Assembly: GCA_017517985.1 (NCBI GenBank) | Contig: JAFWWX010000281.1 | Span: 1-21,408, forward strand | Direction: 5' to 3' | DNA: 21,408 nt | Origin: Clostridia bacterium | Lineage (GTDB): Bacteria; Bacillota_A; Clostridia; Oscillospirales; CAG-382 | In this document: positions 7,482-15,622 of the stretch, one piece after another | Layout of the letters: every line of letters starts with the position of its first letter | Position numbering within the stretch: position 1 is the first letter of the stretch | Position numbers and translations under genes: made by a program | Notes under the pieces: generated by a model | What the model was told of the DNA's origin: nothing | The model's database searches: none | Seen by the model: only the letters and a program-made list of their open reading frames with translations

Positions 7482-7817
7482 ATGAAGGTCGCAATCATCG
7501 GCTCAAGAGGCATTACAAACATTGATTTCTCAAAATATATTTCAAAAGATATAACCGAAATTGTTTCCGGTGGTGCAAAAGGTGTAGACACAGAGGCGAG
7601 AAAATATGCCTTAAAAAACAACATAAAACTTACAGAGTTTCTTCCGGATTATCAACAATATGGAAAATCTGCTCCACTAAAGAGAAATATTTCTATAATC
7701 GAATATGCGGATTTTGTTATAGCTTTTTGGGATGGAAAATCAAGAGGAACAAAATTTGTAATTGACAATTGTAAAAAAATCAATAAACAAATATTTGTTA
7801 TACTGACGAAAACTTAA
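7482..7817 (+). CDS. SLOG/DUF2493 (YspA-like) nucleotide-binding protein, copy 2
   Basis: A 111-residue paralogue of the protein at 1928-2266, with MKVAIIGSR at the N terminus, VSGGAKGVDT for the phosphate-loop-like turn, the APLKRN motif and ADFVIAFWDGKSRGTKFVI at the C-terminal side. Hand alignment of the two gives about 63 identities over 111 positions. It is more AT- and lysine-rich than copy 1. GAGGT lies 9 bases before the ATG. It is transcribed alone, divergent from a ribbon-helix-helix regulator, and ends at the large hairpin shared with the convergent murE operon. Function unknown; SLOG family membership is confident. Confidence 0.85.
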   Translation: MKVAIIGSRGITNIDFSKYISKDITEIVSGGAKGVDTEARKYALKNNIKLTEFLPDYQQYGKSAPLKRNISIIEYADFVIAFWDGKSRGTKFVIDNCKKINKQIFVILTKT

Positions 7818-7857
7818 TAATTAAAATATGTTTATAATCATTTTTGTTATTTTTATA

Positions 7858-7903
7858 TAGAAACAAGGACTTAAGGCTATATAACCCTAAGTCCTTGTTT
7901 CTA
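7858..7903. terminator. Bidirectional terminator hairpin between SLOG copy 2 and murE
   Basis: TAGAAACAAGGACTTA (7858-7873) and its exact complement (7888-7903) form a 16-bp perfect stem; a further GG/CC pair continues it after one mismatch. It lies between convergent genes, and on both strands the GGACTTA/TAAGTCC core is followed by TTGTTTCTA, so it can serve either direction. The T-tract is imperfect. Confidence 0.7.
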
Positions 7904-7907
7904 CTTA

Positions 7908-9374
7908 TTAACCTTTAATCTTCTCATACTCATCAAAGAGAATATCCCTCTCACAGAAAGGAATTTTTTCTTTCCCGATAAGCTGATAATTTTCATGTCC
8001 CTTACCACAAAGAAGCACAATATCACCAGGTGCGGATATGTTCACGGCATATCTTACAGCCTTTTCTCTGTCCGGTATTTTCACATATTTACTTTCATCA
8101 GAGAAGTATGCGGATATTTCATCAATAATGCTTTCAGGGTTCTCACATCCGGGATTGTCACTTGTGATTATGCTGAAATCCGAAAGTTCATTACAAACAC
8201 TTCCAAGCCCTGCTCGTCTGTTTTTTGTCCTGTCACCTACAGAGCCGAATACAGTAATAATTCTTTTCGGGTTATATCCCTTTACCGTTTCAAGAAGTGT
8301 TCTCATGCTCACCTCATTGTGTGCGTAGTCAATGACAAAAATTCTGTCATCAAAAAGCGATACTGTTTCAAAACGACCTGCAATATATGTGTTCTCAAGC
8401 GCAGATACTGATTTATCGGCAGGCACGGAAAGTGTTTCACATACTGCAAGCACTGCGAGTGTATTAAGAACGGAAAACTCTCCTGGGAAGGGTATTTTTG
8501 CAGAGTATTTTCTACCCTGAAATACAGCATCGAAAACTGTGCCAAGTTTACTTTGAATATTAAACTGGTGAATGTTTTCTGCCGTAAAATCTGCTTTTGT
8601 GTTTAGGCCATAGGATGTAATACTGCATTTACATCCGGCTGTCATATCTGCAAAATATTCATCATCAAGATTGAAAATTCCGTGACGGCACAGAGAAAAT
8701 AGGCGTTTTTTGCAGGTTTTATAATGCTCAAAATCAGGATGCTCCGAGGGACCTATATGGTCAGGCGAAAGGTTTGTATAAACCCCTATGAAAAAATCTA
8801 TTCCGTCAACACGGTGATTGAAAAGTGCCTGCGATGATACCTCTATTACGCACACCTTTGTTCCGGCATCCAGCATTTTTCGAAATGCTCTGTGAAGTTC
8901 AAGGCTTTCAGGAGTTGTATTTTTTGTTTCAAAGTGAACATCTGCATATTCAATGCCGCAGGTACCTATACAGCCGCAGGGAATCCCTGCACCTCTAAGA
9001 CACGAGGAAATCATATTTGCAATAGATGTTTTTCCCTTTGTACCGGTAATACCTATAATTTTCATTTCAGCGCAAGGGTGACCAAAGAAAGCAGCTGAAA
9101 CAAATGCAAGTGCTTTTCTAGTGTTTTCAAAGTATACAACAGTTGCATCCTCCGGAAGTGAAACATCCCTTGACACTGCAAATACACGGCAACCATTTTC
9201 GTATGCACTTAAAGCATACTCGTGACCATCGCTTGCACTTCCCACAAGGCAAAAGAACATTGTTCCCTTTGCTGCTTTTCTGGAATCAAATGTAATATCA
9301 GCGACATCTATCCCGGAATTGCCTTTAAGAGTATATTCAATTTTTGAATCATTTAATAAATCCGATAATTTCAT
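7908..9374 (-). CDS. murE: UDP-N-acetylmuramoyl-dipeptide ligase MurE, probably not DAP-specific
   Basis: Cytoplasmic Mur ligase that adds the third residue to UDP-MurNAc-L-Ala-D-Glu. Visible landmarks (488-residue form) are FDSRKAAKG (29-37) for the uridine-binding domain, the ATP loop GITGTKGKTS (108-117), NTTPESLELH (152-161), the lysine normally carbamylated in YKTCKKRLF (K222), AGRFE (332-336) and GKGHENYQ (457-464). The residue-3 specificity motif reads SDNPGCENP (405-413). DAP-adding enzymes carry DNPR here, and the arginine contacts the free carboxylate of meso-DAP; lysine-adding enzymes have a small residue instead (DNPA in Staphylococcus). This suggests L-Lys or another diamino acid. 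I chose ATG 9374, which has GGAG 9 bases upstream and avoids overlap with the racemase gene. Last gene of the operon; a hairpin follows its stop. Confidence 0.9.
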   Translation of the reverse strand: MKLSDLLNDSKIEYTLKGNSGIDVADITFDSRKAAKGTMFFCLVGSASDGHEYALSAYENGCRVFAVSRDVSLPEDATVVYFENTRKALAFVSAAFFGHPCAEMKIIGITGTKGKTSIANMISSCLRGAGIPCGCIGTCGIEYADVHFETKNTTPESLELHRAFRKMLDAGTKVCVIEVSSQALFNHRVDGIDFFIGVYTNLSPDHIGPSEHPDFEHYKTCKKRLFSLCRHGIFNLDDEYFADMTAGCKCSITSYGLNTKADFTAENIHQFNIQSKLGTVFDAVFQGRKYSAKIPFPGEFSVLNTLAVLAVCETLSVPADKSVSALENTYIAGRFETVSLFDDRIFVIDYAHNEVSMRTLLETVKGYNPKRIITVFGSVGDRTKNRRAGLGSVCNELSDFSIITSDNPGCENPESIIDEISAYFSDESKYVKIPDREKAVRYAVNISAPGDIVLLCGKGHENYQLIGKEKIPFCERDILFDEYEKIKG

Positions 9375-9399
9375 AAATTCCGTCTCCGGTATTTTATTT

Positions 9400-10119
9400 T
9401 TAAAGGTCAAATCCTACCGCTTCTTTACCGCAGGACTCAATGGCTCTCTTTGCAAGCACTTCAAGTGAATCAACAAATCTCTCGTCAAGTCCTTCGTTTT
9501 TCTTTATAAGGCTAAGCTCTGTACAGCCGAGAATAATCCTTTCTGCGCCCTTTGAAAAAAGATGCTGTGCGACAGAATTAAATTTTTCCATATCAGCTCG
9601 CCTTCCCACCTTTATATCACCGTAGATTATTTCGGTAACAAGTTTCTGATACTCTGCACTAGGAACTATACATTCAATTCCGTGTTCTTTTAGGTACTTA
9701 TGGTATGTCATTGATGAAACGGTACCATCTGTTGCAAGAACACCCGCTTTTTTTACTCCCTTACAGTCAAGATAAGTCGCGGTCTCCTCCATTATATTAA
9801 GAAATGGAATATCAATTGCATCTGTCAGCATATCGTAAAAATAATGGGCGGTATTGCAGGGAATTGCAAGGAGAGTTACACCGTATTCCTTGAGTCGTTT
9901 TGAATCCTCCACCATTATCTGAAGCGGATTGTCTTCTGACTTTCCGGTTATATAATTTGTTCTGTCGGGAGTAGTCGCACGGCTGTTTATTACTATATCA
10001 ATATGCTCCTGATCACACTTTGCCTTTGTGTGTCTTGTAATCATTTCATAAAAATATACCGTTGCCATAGGTCCAAGCCCGCCCAGAATCCCCAACACGG
10101 GATTTTTATTATCCTTCAC
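9400..10119 (-). CDS. Aspartate/glutamate racemase family protein
   Basis: Cofactor-independent amino acid racemase that deprotonates with one cysteine and reprotonates with another. The two catalytic cysteines lie in symmetry-related positions: C88 in AIPCNTAHYFYD and C199 in IILGCTELSLI. The N terminus LGILGGLGPMATVYFYEMI and the SRATTPDRT block (residues 47-54) are typical of the aspartate racemase branch rather than MurI. I prefer the GTG at 10119, with AAGGGAG 8 bases upstream; a GTG 6 bases earlier sits only 2 bases from that site. It lies between murE and the ATP-grasp ligase (34 bases away), consistent with supplying D-Asp for wall synthesis. D-Glu is a possible alternative product. 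Confidence 0.88.
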   Translation of the reverse strand: MKDNKNPVLGILGGLGPMATVYFYEMITRHTKAKCDQEHIDIVINSRATTPDRTNYITGKSEDNPLQIMVEDSKRLKEYGVTLLAIPCNTAHYFYDMLTDAIDIPFLNIMEETATYLDCKGVKKAGVLATDGTVSSMTYHKYLKEHGIECIVPSAEYQKLVTEIIYGDIKVGRRADMEKFNSVAQHLFSKGAERIILGCTELSLIKKNEGLDERFVDSLEVLAKRAIESCGKEAVGFDL

Positions 10120-10153
10120 AGCCACTTCTCCCTTCTTTTTATCTTTCTATTTA

Positions 10154-11395
10154 TTACCGCTTACAGTACTTCTTATACTTTTTAAAGTGGTTGAATACCA
10201 TTGCACTAACAAGGAATCGCCTTTTGGGATTGCCCTTTAAATCTTCCTTATACCAGAGGGAAGATATATACTTTCCACTCTTTACAAGCTCTTTTGCCAT
10301 ATCTGCATATTTCTTGTCTGCACAGTATTTATATATAACTCTTTTTGGAATATATGTCCAGAGCACCTTTGTATCAACATACTTTGTCTCCATATTACCG
10401 AGAGAATCATTTACATAATCTTCGTAGAGATAGCGTGCAATATTTTCTCCGGATGCTGTTATATAGAAGTTACTTCTTCCCTGACGAAGATTAATTTCAA
10501 AGGCTCTGTATGAATTATCTCTTTCGTCATATTTAATATCAAAATTTGCAAAGCCCACATATCCTATATCTTCAAGGAACTTCTTAAAGCCCTTGCAAAG
10601 TTCAGGGTTATATTCAGGAATGATTGCTGCATGGTTTCCTCTGCCCTTTGGTGTATGCTCTTCAAGAAGAACGTGTCCGAGACACATCATTTTCACTTTT
10701 TTATCTTTTCCGCAGTAGGCTGTCAGCACATACATACGGCTGTCGTCGCCGGGAATCATATCCTGAAGAATTATACTGTCATCGTAACCTGACTTAAATA
10801 TCGTCTTTATTATTTCGTCTGCTCTTTCCTTTGAGTCTGCAACATAAACCTTATTCATTCCGTCAAAGGGGTGTTTCCAGTAAACAACGCTGTTTGCAGG
10901 TTTTACTATTATAGGATATCTGAATCCGAGATTCTCCTCGCTTGTAAGTGTATAGTCCGAATCCTTGTAAAATATTTTTGTTGCCGGATACAGTATTCCG
11001 TGTTTATCACAGCTGTTATAAAATCTTTCCTTGGATACAAAATCATCCATTATATCCATTGAGCTGTAGGGTACTATAAATCTGTCACGAAGTTTTTCTG
11101 CGTTTCTTGCAACAAGATTTGCATAGTCGTCGGTACATCCGAGGATGAAAAACACCTTATCTTCTGCCTTGTTTTCTTCGTAGAAGTTGTTTACAACCCC
11201 CATAAAGGTTTCATCTGTGTCCATCGCAGGAACAGTTACAAATTTTATAAACTTTGATGCTTTTGTCGCACCTATTTCATATCTGCCAAAGGCATAAGAG
11301 GTAACACCGTATTCCTCGTGGAACGCCCTTGCAACATTATAGCAGTTAAGGTCTGCACCGATAAGAACCGGCACCGGAATTTTTCTTTTATTCAT
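10154..11395 (-). CDS. ATP-grasp ligase, probable D-aspartate--peptidoglycan-precursor ligase
   Basis: A 413-residue ATP-grasp ligase. The N-terminal pre-ATP-grasp domain begins IPVPVLIGADLNCYNVARAF. Nucleotide-binding lysine is in YPIIVKPANS (160-169). Next come IILQDMIPGDDSRMYVLTAY (208-227) and MMCLGHVLLEEHTPKG (236-251). The metal-binding end is FEINLRQGRSNFY (E300, N302, R304). The GDDSRM, MMCLGH.LLE and FANFD..YD blocks recall the enterococcal and lactobacillal D-aspartate ligases (Aslfm type), which join the beta-carboxyl of D-Asp to the side-chain amine of the residue-3 lysine in the stem peptide. No membrane segment. AAGGA lies 11 bases before the ATG. The downstream racemase and the upstream AsnB-type gene fit this role. 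Another amino acid as substrate remains possible. Confidence 0.82.
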   Translation of the reverse strand: MNKRKIPVPVLIGADLNCYNVARAFHEEYGVTSYAFGRYEIGATKASKFIKFVTVPAMDTDETFMGVVNNFYEENKAEDKVFFILGCTDDYANLVARNAEKLRDRFIVPYSSMDIMDDFVSKERFYNSCDKHGILYPATKIFYKDSDYTLTSEENLGFRYPIIVKPANSVVYWKHPFDGMNKVYVADSKERADEIIKTIFKSGYDDSIILQDMIPGDDSRMYVLTAYCGKDKKVKMMCLGHVLLEEHTPKGRGNHAAIIPEYNPELCKGFKKFLEDIGYVGFANFDIKYDERDNSYRAFEINLRQGRSNFYITASGENIARYLYEDYVNDSLGNMETKYVDTKVLWTYIPKRVIYKYCADKKYADMAKELVKSGKYISSLWYKEDLKGNPKRRFLVSAMVFNHFKKYKKYCKR

Positions 11396-11414
11396 TATTA
11401 TTCAATCCTTATTT

Positions 11415-13268
11415 TTATTTTTCATCAACAAAGAATCTCTTGTACCACACAAGGAATGTAAATACAGTCCATATTTTTCTGCCGTTATTTGCCTTGCCGC
11501 TGTAATGGTCCTCAAGCAAGCTGTTAATTTTAGAAACATCAAAGAATTCCTTTGCATAATCTGCAGCAAAGTATTCTTTTACTATATTATAGTATTTTTC
11601 CTCACGAAGCCAGAAACGTATCGGCACCGGGAAGCCCTGCTTTTTTCTGTCCGCCCATTCATCGGGAAGAGTTCTGTTTGCGGCCTTTCTGAATACGTAC
11701 TTTGTATCTTTTTCATTTACCTTATATTCATGGGGAATCTTTTCCGCCATTTCCATAACAACTTTGTCAAGGAACGGAACACGGAGTTCAAGACTATGTG
11801 CCATACTCATCTTATCTGCTTTAAGAAGAATATCTCCAGGAAGCCATAGTTTCATATCAAGCTGCTGCTTTTTTGTCAGTTCATCCTTATCAGAGACGGA
11901 TTTATACACTTCCATTACTACCTCGGCAGCACTCTTTCCGCCTCTGCAGTCGGGAGCAAGGTATTCCGTAGCTTCCTTTGCGGAGAATACAAGTGCCTGA
12001 CCAAAGAAATAATCCTCCGGTCTTCCGCTTGAACGAAGCAGGAAACTCTTACCCTTAAAGTTGGGCATAGGCTTTACCAAAGTTGCAAGTGCGCGTCTTA
12101 AAAATCCCGGAACTACCTTTTTGAATTTTTTAACCTCTTTTGTATCAGCATACCAGTCGTAGCCTGCAAAAAGCTCATCTGCTCCCTCACCGGAAAGAAC
12201 AACCGTAACATGCTCGCGCGCAAGCTGTGCAAGAAAATACAGCGGTACAGATGACGGGTTTGACTGAGGCTCGTCCATATGATACTGAATAGTCGGGAAC
12301 GCATCAAAACATTCATCGGGCGTTATAATCTTTTTGAAATTCTGAATGTTTAGTCTGTCGGAAAGCTCTTTTGCATAGGTCGTTTCGTTAAACTTTCCCT
12401 CGCCCTCAATAAAGCCTACTGAAAATGTTTTATCAGGCATAAGGCAGGCTGTGATGTAGCTTGAATCCACTCCGCCTGAAAGAAATGAGCCGACCTTAAC
12501 ATCGGAAATTCTGTGAGCAGCAACAGATTCATTGACTGTTTTATCTATTATCTCAACATACTCGTCAAAACTCTTATCTTCGCTTTCAAATTCTTCGTCC
12601 CAATATCTTCCGAAGGTAAGCTCGCCGTTCTGAAAAACATAATAAGTTGCAGGCTCAAGCTTTTTTACGCCCTTCCAGAAGGTATCTGTCCCGCTTGAAT
12701 ACTGGAATGTAAGATAAGGGCGTAGCGCGTCCTTGTTTACTTCCTTTTTAAAGCCGGGAAAATCAAGAAATGCCTTGATTTCAGAGCCGAAAAGGAGTTC
12801 TCCGTCCTCCGTTACATAGTAATAGTGAGGCTTTATACCAAAAATGTCACGAGTTCCGAAAAGAAGCTGTTTCTTTATATCATATATTACAAAGGCAAAC
12901 ATACCGCGAAGCTTTTTGAGCATATCTACGCCATACTGCTCATAGGCGTGTAGCAGCACCTCGCTGTCGCCCTCGGTTTCAAACTTGTGTCCAAGGTCAA
13001 TAAGTTCGCTTCTTATACTCTGGAAGTTATATATTTCACCGTTGAAAATAACGGCAACTGTTTTATCCTCATTATAAAGTGGCTGACAAGCACCCTCGGA
13101 AAGGTCAATTATTGAAAGTCTGCGAAAGCCAAGAGCTACATTATCGTCACAATATTCGCCTTCCATATCAGGCCCTCTGTGAATGATTCTGTCCATCATT
13201 CCGGAAAGTATTTCCTTTTTTTCACTGTATTTATGTTTGAAATCGGTAAAGCCCACAAATCCGCACAT
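11415..13268 (-). CDS. asnB: AsnB-type glutamine-dependent amidotransferase (asparagine synthase family)
   Basis: A 617-residue two-domain enzyme. The N-terminal glutaminase has nucleophile C2 (MCGFVGF), IIHRGPD, R50 (FRRLSIIDL), FNGEIYN (75-81) and EGDSE (99-103). The C-terminal synthetase has the pyrophosphatase loop SFLSGGVDSS (261-270) and SGEGADELFAGYDWY. It can make free asparagine, but relatives act on the wall: AsnH in Lactococcus amidates the D-Asp cross-bridge, and LtsA/AsnB1 amidate DAP. As first gene of an operon with a D-aspartate-ligase-like protein, racemase and MurE, wall amidation (D-Asp to D-Asn) is the better reading; this is inference. GAGAGGA precedes the ATG, and a sigma-A promoter lies at 13351-13380. 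The ligase gene starts 19 bases after its stop. Confidence 0.93.
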   Translation of the reverse strand: MCGFVGFTDFKHKYSEKKEILSGMMDRIIHRGPDMEGEYCDDNVALGFRRLSIIDLSEGACQPLYNEDKTVAVIFNGEIYNFQSIRSELIDLGHKFETEGDSEVLLHAYEQYGVDMLKKLRGMFAFVIYDIKKQLLFGTRDIFGIKPHYYYVTEDGELLFGSEIKAFLDFPGFKKEVNKDALRPYLTFQYSSGTDTFWKGVKKLEPATYYVFQNGELTFGRYWDEEFESEDKSFDEYVEIIDKTVNESVAAHRISDVKVGSFLSGGVDSSYITACLMPDKTFSVGFIEGEGKFNETTYAKELSDRLNIQNFKKIITPDECFDAFPTIQYHMDEPQSNPSSVPLYFLAQLAREHVTVVLSGEGADELFAGYDWYADTKEVKKFKKVVPGFLRRALATLVKPMPNFKGKSFLLRSSGRPEDYFFGQALVFSAKEATEYLAPDCRGGKSAAEVVMEVYKSVSDKDELTKKQQLDMKLWLPGDILLKADKMSMAHSLELRVPFLDKVVMEMAEKIPHEYKVNEKDTKYVFRKAANRTLPDEWADRKKQGFPVPIRFWLREEKYYNIVKEYFAADYAKEFFDVSKINSLLEDHYSGKANNGRKIWTVFTFLVWYKRFFVDEK

Positions 13269-13350
13269 TTTCGAATTCCTCTCAATCTAAATATAATACA
13301 TTTTTATCATATTTGCATAACACTAGCATTGTAACATATTTAACTGTATT

Positions 13351-13380
13351 ATTATACCACACAAACAACTCCAATTTCAA
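13351..13380 (-). promoter_or_regulatory. Sigma-A promoter of the asnB-ligase-racemase-murE operon
   Basis: On the minus strand TTGAAA (13375-13380) and TATAAT (13351-13356) with an 18-base spacer, about 80 bases before the asnB start. It lies just past the tyrS terminator, so the operon is separate from tyrS. Confidence 0.75.
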
Positions 13381-13413
13381 CAACAAAGTATTAATAATGT
13401 AAATGTTTAGAAA

Positions 13414-13444
13414 ACAAAAAGAGCTATCCCAAAAAGGACAGCTC
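13414..13444 (-). terminator. Intrinsic terminator after tyrS
   Basis: On the minus strand GAGCTGTCC and GGATAGCTC (plus-strand arms 13436-13444 and 13421-13429) form a 9-bp stem with one G-T pair and a 6-base loop, followed by TTTTTGTTTT. It begins 15 bases after the tyrS stop. Confidence 0.9.
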
Positions 13445-13459
13445 CTGTTATTATAATTA

Positions 13460-14683
13460 TTACTTTACAATAATCTTTGCAAAGTTTTTCTTTCCTCTGC
13501 GAAGAACAAAATCCGCAGCGGTGATTTCGTTCTTGGTATATGTCTTTTTAAGGTCGGTAACCTTTTCGCCGTTTACAGAAACGCCTCCCTGCTCAACGGC
13601 ACGTCTTGCCTCGGACTTGCTTGTTACAAGCTTTGCCGCAACAAGAAGTGTGAGAATATCAATTGCGCCGTCAGTAAAGTCTGCATCTGTTATTTCAGCT
13701 GTAGGCATATTCTCGGTGGACGCACCTGAAAATACTGCTCTTGCGCCCTCCTGCGCCTTCTTTGCTTCTTCCTCGCCGTGAACAAGCTGAGTAAGGTCAT
13801 ATGCAAGAATTTCCTTTGCTTCGTTAAGTCTTGCACCCTCCCAAGACTGCATTTCCTGAACCTGCTCAAGAGGAAGGAATGTGAGCATCTTTATACACTT
13901 GAGAACATCTGCATCGCCGACATTTCTCCAGTACTGATAGAAGTCGTAAGGTGAAGTCTTGTTGGGGTCGAGCCATACTGCGCCATTTGCTGTTTTACCC
14001 ATCTTCTTTCCTTCGGAATTAAGAAGAAGTGTGATTGTCATAGCATAAGCGTCTTTTCCGAGCTTCTTTCTTATAAGCTCTGTACCGCCAAGCATATTTG
14101 ACCACTGGTCGTCACCACCGAACTGCATATTGCAGCCATAGTGCTGATAGAGATGATAGAAGTCGTAGGACTGCATAATCATATAGTTAAATTCTAGAAA
14201 AGAAAGACCCTTTTCCATTCTCTGCTTGTAGCACTCAGCTCTTAGCATATTGTTAACAGAGAAACAAGCACCAACCTCACGGAGAAGGTCAACATAGTTA
14301 AGTTTAAGAAGCCATTCTGCGTTGTTGACCATAATAGCTTTATCTTCGCCAAATTCAATAAATCTTTCCATCTGTGCCTTGAAACAATCACAGTTATGCT
14401 GAATGATTTCAGGTGTCATCATTGAGCGCATATCTGTTCTTCCGGAGGGGTCACCGATATAACCTGTACCGCCACCGATAAGAGCTACGGGCTTATTGCC
14501 TGCCATCTGAAGTCTTTTCATAAGGCAAAGTGCCATAAAGTGACCTACATGGAGAGAATCAGCTGTCGGGTCAAAACCAATATAAAACTTAGCCTTGCCG
14601 TTGTTTACAAGTTCTCTTATTTCATTTTCGTCTGTAAGCTGCGCAAGAAGTCCTCTTGCCTGAAGTTCTTCAAAAATCTGCAT
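13460..14683 (-). CDS. tyrS: Tyrosine--tRNA ligase
   Basis: Class I synthetase that charges tRNA-Tyr. Motifs are HVGH (45-48) in DSLHVGHFMAL, the tyrosine pocket block QFGGDDQWSNMLGG (187-200), and the KMSKS loop as KKMGKT (226-231). A C-terminal S4 RNA-binding domain starts near residue 340 (LVTSKSEARRAVEQGGVSVN). 407 residues is normal for the bacterial TyrS type with HVGH. AAGGA precedes the ATG by 10 bases. It starts 24 bases after the esterase stop and shares the promoter at 15568-15596. The leader of that transcript is only about 45 bases, so there is no room for a T-box. Confidence 0.97.
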   Translation of the reverse strand: MQIFEELQARGLLAQLTDENEIRELVNNGKAKFYIGFDPTADSLHVGHFMALCLMKRLQMAGNKPVALIGGGTGYIGDPSGRTDMRSMMTPEIIQHNCDCFKAQMERFIEFGEDKAIMVNNAEWLLKLNYVDLLREVGACFSVNNMLRAECYKQRMEKGLSFLEFNYMIMQSYDFYHLYQHYGCNMQFGGDDQWSNMLGGTELIRKKLGKDAYAMTITLLLNSEGKKMGKTANGAVWLDPNKTSPYDFYQYWRNVGDADVLKCIKMLTFLPLEQVQEMQSWEGARLNEAKEILAYDLTQLVHGEEEAKKAQEGARAVFSGASTENMPTAEITDADFTDGAIDILTLLVAAKLVTSKSEARRAVEQGGVSVNGEKVTDLKKTYTKNEITAADFVLRRGKKNFAKIIVK

Positions 14684-14707
14684 TTTTATTTCTTCCTTAT
14701 ATTTTAT

Positions 14708-15514
14708 TTACTTTGTTATTTTCTCTGTAAAACACACCGCATTCTCAACCCATTTTGCAATTGATGAATCAATCCATCCGGGAACGTCAATGCTTGTAAT
14801 CTCATTTCCAAGTGCCACACCATGCGGTGCATCCGGGTATATGTGAAGCTCGAACATCAAACCTACATCGGCATAGGCTCTTGCAAGATCGAGAGAATTT
14901 GAAACCGGAACAATCTGGTCATTTGACGTATGCATAATGAATGCCGGACTTGAGTCCTTTGTAACATGCTTTTCAAGGTGTACCCTGTAAAGTTGCTCCT
15001 GTGTCGGACTTCTTGTCCCCAACAAATTTACGAAAGAGTCGTTATGTTCGTTGATGACAGGATATATAGGCATTATTCCTGTAGGTTTGTTGTAACCGTA
15101 AGGCATATCAATCGCTTCATATATCTCCGGCAGATTCCAGAGTATGCCTGTCATAGCACAAAGATGTCCGCCAGCAGAAAAGCCTGTTGCAAATACCTTG
15201 TTTTTGTCGTGTCCAAACTCGTCTGCATTATCGCGAATAAATTTCATTGCTTTTGATGCTTCAATGAGCTGTGACGGAAAGTGCTTATTACTGTTTGATG
15301 CTACAGAATAATGAAGCACGAAAGCATTAAAGCCCTGTGCCATAAAAGCAAGCGCAATCGGCTCACCCTCTCTGTCCGAGCATATACTGCCGTAACCGCC
15401 ACCAGGAATGACGAGAACCGCTTTGCGTGTAAAATTGTCTATCTTATCAGGAACAAAACATTCAAGATATATGTTTTCGTTGTCTTCATCAAGCGGAATC
15501 TTTTTATAAACCAT
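14708..15514 (-). CDS. Alpha/beta hydrolase, acetyl-xylan-esterase/BD-FAE-like
   Basis: A 268-residue serine hydrolase with no signal peptide or membrane segment, so cytoplasmic. The catalytic triad can be placed: S113 in ATGFSAGGHL, D199 in HTSNDQIVPV and H231 in PDAPHGVAL. The oxyanion loop is VIPGGGYGSI (35-44). The layout resembles intracellular carbohydrate acetyl or feruloyl esterases (xylan-degradation type) more than lipases; the true substrate cannot be read from sequence. GGAGG lies 6 bases before the ATG. First gene of a two-gene operon with tyrS under a near-perfect promoter. Confidence 0.85.
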   Translation of the reverse strand: MVYKKIPLDEDNENIYLECFVPDKIDNFTRKAVLVIPGGGYGSICSDREGEPIALAFMAQGFNAFVLHYSVASNSNKHFPSQLIEASKAMKFIRDNADEFGHDKNKVFATGFSAGGHLCAMTGILWNLPEIYEAIDMPYGYNKPTGIMPIYPVINEHNDSFVNLLGTRSPTQEQLYRVHLEKHVTKDSSPAFIMHTSNDQIVPVSNSLDLARAYADVGLMFELHIYPDAPHGVALGNEITSIDVPGWIDSSIAKWVENAVCFTEKITK

Positions 15515-15567
15515 AAATCCTCCAGAATCCTAAAAGCATCCTGCTTATTACGATTTTACACCCGATA

Positions 15568-15596
15568 AGTATACCATATCGCACAAATTTTGTCAA
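15568..15596 (-). promoter_or_regulatory. Sigma-A promoter of the esterase-tyrS operon
   Basis: On the minus strand TTGACA (15591-15596) and TATACT (15568-15573) separated by exactly 17 bases, about 54 bases before the esterase start. It is one of the best consensus matches in the window. Confidence 0.9.
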
Positions 15597-15622
15597 GAGA
15601 TACGGTGAATTGAAATTTAATT

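Noticed and set aside
1928..7817. Mobile element bounded by the two SLOG copies
   Set aside because: The enclosed genes are ordinary conserved housekeeping genes, and I see no transposase, integrase or terminal repeats.
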